This document shows positions 16,521 through 22,974 of a DNA stretch of 64,000 bases, one piece after another. The notes under the pieces are model-generated. The model did not search any database. It was not told the origin of the DNA and worked only from the letters and a program-made list of their open reading frames with translations. Source of the DNA: JAHEDH01 sp963753285 (GTDB lineage Bacteria > Actinomycetota > Acidimicrobiia > Spongiisociales > ZC4RG35); the NCBI GenBank assembly GCA_963753285.1, contig CAVWBT010000010.1:1-64000 (forward strand), read 5' to 3'. The position numbers and the translations under genes are program-made. Position 1 is the first letter of the stretch, and the number at the start of each line of letters is the position of its first letter.

Positions 16521-16895
16521 ATGCGCATCATCGGACTGGGAATCGATCTCGCCGAGATCGATCGCGTCGAGGCGCTCGTCGCCAAGTACCCGAAGTTCGC
16601 CGAACGCTGCTTCACCGAACACGAGCGTGAATACGCCATGCGGTACGCCAAACCGGCCCGTCGGCTCGCGGCGCGGTTCGCCGGCAAAGAGGCGGTGATG
16701 AAGTCGATGGGCACCGGGTGGCGGAGGATTCGCTGGACCGACATCGAGATCACCGGTGGCGGAAAGCCCACCGTCAACCTCTTCGGCACCGCCAAGCGAC
16801 GCGCCGAGATGCTCGGTGTCACCGAGATCCATGTCACGATCACCCACACCGACGTCACCGCCATGGTGATGGCGGTCGCCACCGGCGAGCACTGA
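16521..16895 (+). CDS. acpS: Holo-[acyl-carrier-protein] synthase
   Basis: 124 aa, the normal size. Motif 1 is GIDLAEIDRVE (residues 7-17, with the Mg-binding Asp) and motif 2 is RFAGKEAVMKSMG (around residues 53-65, with the Glu and Lys of the active site). It transfers 4'-phosphopantetheine from CoA to the acyl carrier protein Ser. TAGGGT lies exactly 6 nt before the ATG, so the mRNA is leaderless. It is followed by a compact hairpin. Confidence 0.95.
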   Translation: MRIIGLGIDLAEIDRVEALVAKYPKFAERCFTEHEREYAMRYAKPARRLAARFAGKEAVMKSMGTGWRRIRWTDIEITGGGKPTVNLFGTAKRRAEMLGVTEIHVTITHTDVTAMVMAVATGEH

Positions 16896-16901
16896 CGGTA
16901 G

Positions 16902-16921
16902 GGGCGAAGCTCGCTTCGCCC
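16902..16921. terminator. Bidirectional hairpin between acpS and the persulfide dioxygenase gene
   Basis: Perfect 9-bp stem 16902-16910/16913-16921 (GGGCGAAGC and complement) just after acpS and before the stop of the opposing gene. Confidence 0.6.
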
Positions 16922-16968
16922 GCGACCCGGCCGGTCAGACCAGGCGCGTCACATTCGGCCGACCCCGC

Positions 16969-18324
16969 TCAGCCGGCGGCCGAGGCGCTCAGCATGATCA
17001 CACCCAGCAGGCTCGCCCCGGTCAGCACCACCGGCCTGTACCCCGCGTCGGCGAGCACCCCGGCAGCGATCGACGCCCGATGCCCGGTCGTGCACCCCAG
17101 GTACACCGGTCGGTCGGGGTCGAGGTCGTCGGGGACAGACTCGATGAGGTCCGGCAAGTGGATCAACCTCGCATCCTCGAGCGTTCCATCGACCCATTCG
17201 GTCGGTGCTCGGACGTCGATCACCTGTGGTGATTCGTCGGCGGATTCGAGGAATGCCCGAGCCTTCATCGTCTCGTGCGACACGGTCGGCCGGCCTTCGT
17301 CGATCCACTGACCCATACCCCGCATGACTCCACGGATGTCCTCGAACCCGATCCGCGCCAGCGCGGTGCGCGCTTCTTCGAGCGAGTCCTCATCGTCGAG
17401 GATCAGGACCATCGGGGCGTTGAACGGCAACAGCCATCCGATCCAGGTGGCGAAGTCGGAGCCGAGCTCCATGCCCCACGACCCGGGGATGTGCGCCTCG
17501 GCGAAAGAGGTCTTGTATCTGGCGTCCACGATCACGATGCCTTCGTCGGCTGCGGCCTGGACCTGCGCCGGCGTGAAGTCTGCGATGTCGTCGGCAGGCA
17601 TCGGATCGACCCCACTGATGTTCATGGGGCCCATGTGGGCGTAGTAGGTGGGGTAGGGCGGGAGACCGGTCAGCTGGCCCTCCACGAACGCCGCTTCGTC
17701 GGGATAGGCGAGGACCGGGTTGGTCTTCCGCTCGTCGCCGATCGTCGAGGTGAGCCCTCCGGCCTCCGAAGCCGTGCAGAAGGAGCCGGCGCCATGAGTC
17801 GGATAGAGGTCGACTGCGTCGGGGAGCGCGGCGAGCCGCTGCAGCGAGCCGTATTGGAGCCGGACGAGCGACGTGGCTCGATCGATTCCGAGGAGGTCGG
17901 TGCGGCCGGCGGATCCTACGAGGAGGCTTCCACCCGAGAACACCGCGACCGGCTCGTCGTCGATGAGGACGAGGTACGACACGTGTTCGGGTGTGTGTCC
18001 GGGTGTGTGGACGGGCCGGATCTTCATCGGGCCGGCGTCGAGTTCTTCCCCGTGGAAGGCCGGCCGGTAGGCATATGCAGCGCCGGCGCCTGCCGGAAGC
18101 ACGAGCTCGGCACCGACCTCCTCCGCCAGGGTCGCCCCGCCGGAGAGATAGTCGTTGTGCATGTGCGTCTCGAACACGAACCTCGGCGTCACCGAGAGCT
18201 TCTCGATCGCCGCGGTGCAACGCTCGATGTCGCGTTGGGGATCAACGATGATCCCTATGCCCTCGTGTCCGAAGACGTAGCTCTTGTCCCCCAGTCCGGC
18301 GGTGGTCATCACCTCCACTTGCAT
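16969..18324 (-). CDS. Persulfide dioxygenase (ETHE1-like MBL domain) fused to two rhodanese domains
   Basis: 451 aa. The MBL domain is at residues 1-240: metal motif ETHMHNDYLSG (H54, H56, D58), HTPGHTPEH near 110-118, and YPTHGAG. It is of the ETHE1/persulfide dioxygenase class, which oxidises glutathione- or other low-molecular-weight persulfide to sulfite with one iron. Rhodanese domain 1 (about 265-350) lacks the active Cys. Domain 2 (about 365-445) has the loop GCTTGHRAS with the catalytic Cys. It starts 1 bp after the GntR-type regulator (TGAGATG) with a GAGAGGAG site, so the two are one operon. Confidence 0.88.
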   Translation of the reverse strand: MQVEVMTTAGLGDKSYVFGHEGIGIIVDPQRDIERCTAAIEKLSVTPRFVFETHMHNDYLSGGATLAEEVGAELVLPAGAGAAYAYRPAFHGEELDAGPMKIRPVHTPGHTPEHVSYLVLIDDEPVAVFSGGSLLVGSAGRTDLLGIDRATSLVRLQYGSLQRLAALPDAVDLYPTHGAGSFCTASEAGGLTSTIGDERKTNPVLAYPDEAAFVEGQLTGLPPYPTYYAHMGPMNISGVDPMPADDIADFTPAQVQAAADEGIVIVDARYKTSFAEAHIPGSWGMELGSDFATWIGWLLPFNAPMVLILDDEDSLEEARTALARIGFEDIRGVMRGMGQWIDEGRPTVSHETMKARAFLESADESPQVIDVRAPTEWVDGTLEDARLIHLPDLIESVPDDLDPDRPVYLGCTTGHRASIAAGVLADAGYRPVVLTGASLLGVIMLSASAAG

Positions 18325-18325
18325 C

Positions 18326-19126
18326 TCAGCTGCTCCTCTCTTCGTCGGTGCTGTCGATCGATGCGGTTCTGTGTCTGTTGGCCTGTACGAGGCGGCTTTG
18401 GGTCGGGTTCCACGGGCTCTCCCACTCGGCCCGGAAGGCGAAACGGTCGCCTCTGACGATGCTCACCCTCCATTCGAGCGGCCGGCCGCCAGAGGTGGTT
18501 CGCCGATCGATCTCGAAGGCGGCATCGCCTGCGGTGAGACCGAGGCGGAGCGCCGAATCCCGGTCGAGCGTGACCGGCCGACTGATCTCGACGCCACGTT
18601 CGGGCACGATTCCACATCTGGCGCGCAGTTCCTGATACAACGCGGTGTGACTGAAGTTGGCGTCCATCAACGGTGCTGCCAGCGAGAGCGGCAACCAGAC
18701 GTGATCGATCGCCAGTGGGAGACCGTCGGCCAGCCGGGTGCGCTCGAGGTAGAAGAGTTCGCTGTCGATCGGCAGGTCGAGGATCTTGGCGGCCCGCTCG
18801 TCTTGCGTCGCTTCCTGGCGGATGACGATCGAGGTCTGGACTGCGCCCGATTCCTCCACCGACTGGAACAGGCTGTACATCGCCCCGGTCGGCTGCGAGA
18901 ACGAGCGCGGCGTGCGCTGTGATCCACGGCCGCGGCGTCGTGTGACCAGGCCCTCCTCGGTGAGGCCGCGAACCGCTTCTCGTACTGTGTGCCTGCTGAC
19001 CTCGTATTCGGCCACGAGCTCGCGATCGGTCGGGAATCGGTCGTCGAACTCGCCGGCGGCGAGACGGCGTCGCAGGTCGTCTCCAATCTCGCGCCACTTC
19101 GGCGTCTGGCGACTCGCATCGGACAT
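18326..19126 (-). CDS. GntR-family (HutC/UTRA) regulator, candidate sulfur-gene repressor
   Basis: 266 aa from ATG 19126, chosen because TATGGT sits 7 nt upstream. The winged helix at residues 5-75 contains FPTDRELVAEYEVSRHTVRE and the wing GLVTRRRGRGS. The UTRA effector domain (about 95-240) has the FYLERTRLADGLPLAIDHVW pattern. HutC-type regulators bind a small molecule and release a palindrome. A 20-bp palindrome overlaps the promoter, and its core recurs in front of the DsrE-TusA-Soe operon. It is co-transcribed with the persulfide dioxygenase, so a reduced-sulfur ligand is my inference. Confidence 0.88.
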   Translation of the reverse strand: MSDASRQTPKWREIGDDLRRRLAAGEFDDRFPTDRELVAEYEVSRHTVREAVRGLTEEGLVTRRRGRGSQRTPRSFSQPTGAMYSLFQSVEESGAVQTSIVIRQEATQDERAAKILDLPIDSELFYLERTRLADGLPLAIDHVWLPLSLAAPLMDANFSHTALYQELRARCGIVPERGVEISRPVTLDRDSALRLGLTAGDAAFEIDRRTTSGGRPLEWRVSIVRGDRFAFRAEWESPWNPTQSRLVQANRHRTASIDSTDEERSS

Positions 19127-19144
19127 GGGGGTCACCATACACCG

Positions 19145-19164
19145 CGAAATGTCCGGACGTTTCG
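19145..19164 (-). promoter_or_regulatory. Candidate autoregulatory operator of the GntR-type regulator
   Basis: CGAAATGTCCGGACGTTTCG is a 20-bp near-perfect palindrome (one non-matching pair), lying just upstream of the TATGGT -10 box (19134-19139, minus strand). Its core TGTCCGGAC is shared with 20514-20525. Confidence 0.65.
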
Positions 19165-19167
19165 AGA

Positions 19168-19452
19168 TCAGGTGATGAGTGCGATCACAGCGCCCGTGCC
19201 GATGACCGACAGCAGTAGTAGCGCGATCAGCACGAACTTGAGATCGTTCTCCGTCCACCACGAGACCACGAGCAGCAGAACCCGCAGGATGGGCGCAGCA
19301 ATGATGAGGACGAGAGCCAGCACGCCGGCGACGGTGCTCCAGTTGTCCGGTGCGACGGTGGCGACGAGCGCCAATCCCCATGCGGTGTAGGTCGCCAATC
19401 GCATGGCGGGGCTGAGTCGCCGGATCGCCCTACCCGTCGATCGGTCCGTCAT
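19168..19452 (-). CDS. Small membrane protein partnered with the TauE/SafE exporter
   Basis: 94 aa with three hydrophobic segments (about residues 20-35, 40-62 and 74-92) and short polar ends. The ATG overlaps the exporter TGA (ATGA), so the two are coupled. Small proteins of the DUF1634 type are often found next to TauE/SafE genes, and the size and topology here agree. Sequence-level proof is not possible by eye. Confidence 0.65.
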   Translation of the reverse strand: MTDRSTGRAIRRLSPAMRLATYTAWGLALVATVAPDNWSTVAGVLALVLIIAAPILRVLLLVVSWWTENDLKFVLIALLLLSVIGTGAVIALIT

Positions 19453-20270
19453 CTCGTCGCCACCAACACGATTGCGATGATGACGAGCGTCGCGCTGAGT
19501 GCTCGTCTGACCAATGCGGGCTGGAGCGCCGACTGTGTCGCCGCCCCGATGACGCCACCGGCCAGGCTCCCGAGGATGATTGCCGAGGCCGCTTGCGCCG
19601 ACAGCCGACCCTGCAGCGCGAAGACGATCAGCGCAGCGCTGGCAGTGATCCCGATGGTGAACGTCGTCGTGGCGGCCGCCACCTTGGTGGGGACGTGCAT
19701 GATCTCGCTGGTGGCCGGCGTCTTGATGAAGCCGCCGCTCGCTCCGGTGGTCCCAGCGACGAAGCCGGCGATCCCCATCATCGTGAGTCCCCACGGGAGG
19801 CGATTGGCGGCGTACGGAACGATCGCGGTCCCCAGGGGGTATGCCCCTGACAGACTCCCGATGCGCTCGCCGACGTCCCTTGGCCCGAGGGAATCGTCGG
19901 GAAGATTGCGCAAGCCCTTGCGTCGCACGCCGGCGAAGGCGGCCAACAGTGCAGTTCCGGCGAGCAGGTAGACGAGGCCGTCGTCGGGGATCGAGTTCGA
20001 GACGAGCGCCCCAACGATCGCCCCAGTCGTTGCAACGGTCTCGGTGGTGACCCCGAGCCGATGGTTCACCGTTCCCTCGGAGAGCTGTCGAGATCCAGCA
20101 GCCAACGACCCGGCGGCGACGGAGACGAGGCCGAGCGGTGCGGCCTCGGACGGGCTCCAGCCCAACACGACCAAGGCAGGCACCAGGAGCACGGCACCTC
20201 CCAGGCCCCCGAGCGTGCCCAGGCCGACCGTGAGTGCGGCCATGAGGGCGAGGATGAGTTCTTCGGGCAC
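19449..20270 (-). CDS. TauE/SafE-family sulfite/organosulfonate exporter
   Basis: 273 aa from GTG 20270 (TAACCT box 7 nt upstream). Typical duplicated architecture: an N-terminal half with GLGTLGGLGGAVLLVPALVVL and a C-terminal half with IAGFVAGTTGASGGFIKTPA, each with the Gly-rich family signature, and about eight membrane segments in all. The family exports sulfite, sulfoacetate or similar anions. Lying beside persulfide dioxygenase and sulfite-oxidation genes, it is best read as relief of cytoplasmic sulfite. Confidence 0.88.
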   Translation of the reverse strand: MPEELILALMAALTVGLGTLGGLGGAVLLVPALVVLGWSPSEAAPLGLVSVAAGSLAAGSRQLSEGTVNHRLGVTTETVATTGAIVGALVSNSIPDDGLVYLLAGTALLAAFAGVRRKGLRNLPDDSLGPRDVGERIGSLSGAYPLGTAIVPYAANRLPWGLTMMGIAGFVAGTTGASGGFIKTPATSEIMHVPTKVAAATTTFTIGITASAALIVFALQGRLSAQAASAIILGSLAGGVIGAATQSALQPALVRRALSATLVIIAIVLVATR

Positions 20271-20289
20271 GGCCCCGAGGTTAGACACA

Positions 20290-20303
20290 TTGGTCCGTAC
20301 CAA
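20290..20303 (-). promoter_or_regulatory. Palindrome upstream of the TauE-type gene
   Basis: TTGGT-CCGT-ACCAA is a perfect inverted repeat directly upstream of the TAACCT -10 box (20278-20283, minus strand). It resembles, but is not identical to, the TTGTCCGGACAA site across the same intergenic region. Confidence 0.4.
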
Positions 20304-20466
20304 ATCGCGACTCACACGTTCAGCGTCTCGGCGGCGCGCAGTGAGTGGTCGGCATGTCTCGTCGAGTGGCATCTACGGCGCTCGACTGTCCCGACGGGAG
20401 GTTTCCCCGAGTAAAGCCTATCTCCTGGCGATTCCGCGCCGTCTCCGGACGATCGGAAAATGCCCG

Positions 20467-20525
20467 CGTTTTCGCACGCACCTGCGAAAACGGTGGCGTA
20501 TAGTCCGGGAAGGTTGTCCGGACAA
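20467..20525 (+). promoter_or_regulatory. Promoter and operators of the DsrE-TusA-Soe operon
   Basis: TATAGT at 20499-20504 is a good -10; no -35 hexamer is visible. In that place is a 10-bp inverted repeat CGTTTTCGCA-CGCACC-TGCGAAAACG (20467-20492), as expected for an activator site. TTGTCCGGACAA (20514-20525) is a perfect 12-bp palindrome just after the expected transcript start and shares its core with the GntR-gene palindrome. The 20304-20466 stretch holds nothing else I can name. Confidence 0.6.
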
Positions 20526-20548
20526 AGTTCGGGAAAGGAGTGATGACG

Positions 20549-21082
20549 ATGGCCAACGCCACTGCTGAGGCGTCCACCGCGCAAGAAGAGACGGAGCAGA
20601 AACCCCAGCAGGAGAAGATGGTTCTCATCGCAGCCTCCGGCGATCTCGACAAGGCGTGGCCGACGCTCATCCTCGCCACCACCGGCGCGGCGTACGGGAT
20701 GGACGTGACGATCTTCTTCACGTTCTGGGGCCTCGGCATCCTCAAGCGACCCGACGCCGGTATCACCGGCGAGGACTGGCGGCAGAAGATGCTGTCCGTG
20801 TTCAACCGTGGCACTCCCGACCACCTCCAGCTGTCGAAGCTGAACTTCGGCGGGATGGGCGCCCGGATGATGAAGGACCTGGCCGACGAGCACAAGGTCG
20901 CCTCGGTCCAGGAGCTGCTGGAGCTCGCACAGCAGATGGGCGTGAAGCTGTGGCCGTGCCAGATGACGATGGATCTCATGGGTTTCGATCGCAGCGACCT
21001 GATCGACGGGCTCGACGATCCCGCCGGCGCAGGCTCGGCGATCAGCCTCATGAAGCGCGCAGAGATCAGCCTGTTCATCTGA
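20549..21082 (+). CDS. DsrE/DsrF/DrsH-like (DsrE2-type) sulfur carrier
   Basis: 177 aa from ATG 20549, with AAAGGAG at the right distance; GTG 20540 is also in frame. After a Gln/Glu-rich tail come the DsrE2 hallmarks: KMVLIAASGDLDKAWPTLIL near residues 30-50, the hydrophobic DVTIFFTFWGLGILKR, and LWPCQMTMDLMGF, which holds the conserved Cys near residue 137. DsrE2 proteins pass persulfide sulfur with TusA and rhodaneses in sulfur oxidisers. It is first in a long operon and lies 11 bp before tusA. Confidence 0.85.
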   Translation: MANATAEASTAQEETEQKPQQEKMVLIAASGDLDKAWPTLILATTGAAYGMDVTIFFTFWGLGILKRPDAGITGEDWRQKMLSVFNRGTPDHLQLSKLNFGGMGARMMKDLADEHKVASVQELLELAQQMGVKLWPCQMTMDLMGFDRSDLIDGLDDPAGAGSAISLMKRAEISLFI

Positions 21083-21093
21083 AAGGAGAAGAG

Positions 21094-21318
21094 ATGGCAG
21101 ATGTCACTGTTGATGCAAGGGGGCTCTCATGTCCCATGCCGGTGATCAAGCTCAGTCAGGCCATCATGGCCGCAGAGATCGGCCAGACGATCGAACTGAT
21201 CGCCACCGACCGGGGCTCGTGCAGTGACGTCCCGGCGTGGGCCGAAGACATGGGCCACAAGCTCACGGAAACCTTCGAGGAGTCCGACTCGTACCACTTC
21301 GTTCTCGAGAAGTGCTGA
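21094..21318 (+). CDS. tusA: TusA-family sulfurtransferase
   Basis: 74 aa, the usual size. DARGLSCPMPVIKLSQA carries the invariant CPxP motif, with the persulfide-bearing Cys13. GAAAGGAG ribosome site. TusA accepts sulfane sulfur and hands it to oxidation or biosynthesis pathways. Next to DsrE2 and a Soe-like enzyme, the oxidative role is more likely than tRNA thiolation. A second Cys (GSCSDVP) and a terminal Cys are extra and may not be functional. Confidence 0.92.
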   Translation: MADVTVDARGLSCPMPVIKLSQAIMAAEIGQTIELIATDRGSCSDVPAWAEDMGHKLTETFEESDSYHFVLEKC

Positions 21319-21377
21319 CAAGCAGGATCGCGATTCCCATCGCCTACCCTCGACCCGAGCCAGGAGAGTGACCGAGG

Positions 21378-22946
21378 ATGCGTTACGGGTTTGTCATCGA
21401 CCAAGACCAGTGCATCGGTTGTCACGCCTGCACGGTCGCCTGCAAGACCGAACACGAGGTTCCGCTCGGAGTCAACCGAACCTGGGTCAAGTACGTCGAG
21501 ACCGGCGCGTTTCCGGACACGACCCGCAACTTCTCGGTCATGCGCTGCAACCACTGCACCGACGCACCGTGTGTGGCCATCTGCCCGACTGGGGCGCTGT
21601 ACAAGCGCAGTGACGGAATCGTCGACTTCGACACCGACATCTGCATCGGGTGCAAATCTTGCATGCAGGCGTGCCCGTACGACGCGCTGTACATCGACCC
21701 GGATGAACACACCGCTCAGAAGTGCAACTACTGCGTCCACCGCGTCGAGGTCGGGATCGAGCCCGCATGCGTCGTGGTCTGTCCGGAGCAGGCGATCATC
21801 GCCGGCGATCTCGAGGACCCGACGACCAAGATCGCACAACTCGTCGCCGGAGGCTCGTTGAGCCAACGGTCGGTGGAGCAGGGCACCAAGCCGAACCTCT
21901 GGTACAAGGGTGCCGACCATGCCAATCTCGACCCGCTCGGAGCCACGCATCTCGGTGCCGGCGGCGGGATCTGGCGGGACACCGAGCCGGGCACGTCGTG
22001 GCTCGCGGTCGACCTGACGCCGAAGTCCTCGTCGGGTCCGCAGGCCGCCCCGACGATCGAGCGCTCCAATGGTGCGCCGCCGAGGGTGACGTACAACACC
22101 GACCACCCCGCCCCGTGGGGATGGCGAGTCTCCTCGTACTTCCTCACGAAGGGCATCGCCGCGGGGATCGTCATCGCCCTCGCCATCCTGACGCTGTTCG
22201 GTCGCGAGCTCACCACGACATGGGCGCAGTGGGCCGCCCCGCTCACGGCGGGGATCTTCCTCATGGCGACCGGAGCATTGCTGGTTGCCGACCTGAAGCG
22301 GCCCGACCGCTTCTACTACCTGCTGACGAAGGGCAACCCGGGCTCGTGGCTGGTCCGGGGTGCGTGGATCTTGAGTGCCTACGCGGCGCTGCTCGGCGTC
22401 TGGTTCCTCGCAGGCGTCTTCGGCTTCGACGCAGCGATTCCCGTGCTGGTGTGGATCGGAGTGCCCCTCGGACTGGCGACCGCCGGTTACACGGCGTACC
22501 TGTTCGCCCAGGCGGAAGCCCGTGACCTCTGGCAATCCAAGACGATGCTCTGGCACATGATCGCCGGGGCCTTCGCCTGCGGAGGCGGGATCTCGATCCT
22601 GGCCGCCGTCATCGACGGCTCCGACGGGGATCTCTCGATCCACGTCGGGACGATGCTCGTCGGTGTGATCGGACTGGGAATCATCGCCGCATTCGAGTAC
22701 TCGGGCGAGCATCACACCGCCAACGCCAAGGCCGGAGCCCATCACATGACCCGCGGCCGGTTCGCCAGGGAGTGGCTGCTGGGTGGCCAGGTGCTCGGTG
22801 TCGCAATCCCGCTGCTTCTCGGTGTCATCTCTCTCGCCATCGACGACCCCGTCACCGCGGTGATCGGTGGCCTGTCGGCGATGGCCGGCATCTGGTTCGC
22901 CGACGATGCCCTGGTGAAAGCCGGGCAGGCGGTGCCGCTCTCATGA
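21378..22946 (+). CDS. Fused 4Fe-4S ferredoxin and NrfD-type membrane anchor (SoeBC-like)
   Basis: 522 aa. Residues 1-180 form a four-cluster ferredoxin: CIGCHACTVAC (12-22), CNHCTDAPCVAICP, CIGCKSCMQACP, and CNYCVHRVEVG with CVVVCP. A linker to about residue 245 leads to an NrfD/PsrC membrane domain with about eight helices (YFLTKGIAAGIVIALAIL onward). In PSR- and Soe-type complexes these are two subunits; here they are one chain. It passes electrons between the molybdoenzyme encoded next and the quinone pool. An AGGAGAG site precedes the ATG. Confidence 0.88.
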   Translation: MRYGFVIDQDQCIGCHACTVACKTEHEVPLGVNRTWVKYVETGAFPDTTRNFSVMRCNHCTDAPCVAICPTGALYKRSDGIVDFDTDICIGCKSCMQACPYDALYIDPDEHTAQKCNYCVHRVEVGIEPACVVVCPEQAIIAGDLEDPTTKIAQLVAGGSLSQRSVEQGTKPNLWYKGADHANLDPLGATHLGAGGGIWRDTEPGTSWLAVDLTPKSSSGPQAAPTIERSNGAPPRVTYNTDHPAPWGWRVSSYFLTKGIAAGIVIALAILTLFGRELTTTWAQWAAPLTAGIFLMATGALLVADLKRPDRFYYLLTKGNPGSWLVRGAWILSAYAALLGVWFLAGVFGFDAAIPVLVWIGVPLGLATAGYTAYLFAQAEARDLWQSKTMLWHMIAGAFACGGGISILAAVIDGSDGDLSIHVGTMLVGVIGLGIIAAFEYSGEHHTANAKAGAHHMTRGRFAREWLLGGQVLGVAIPLLLGVISLAIDDPVTAVIGGLSAMAGIWFADDALVKAGQAVPLS

Positions 22947-22974
22947 CTCCCACCTACTCGGAAGAGGAACGACC

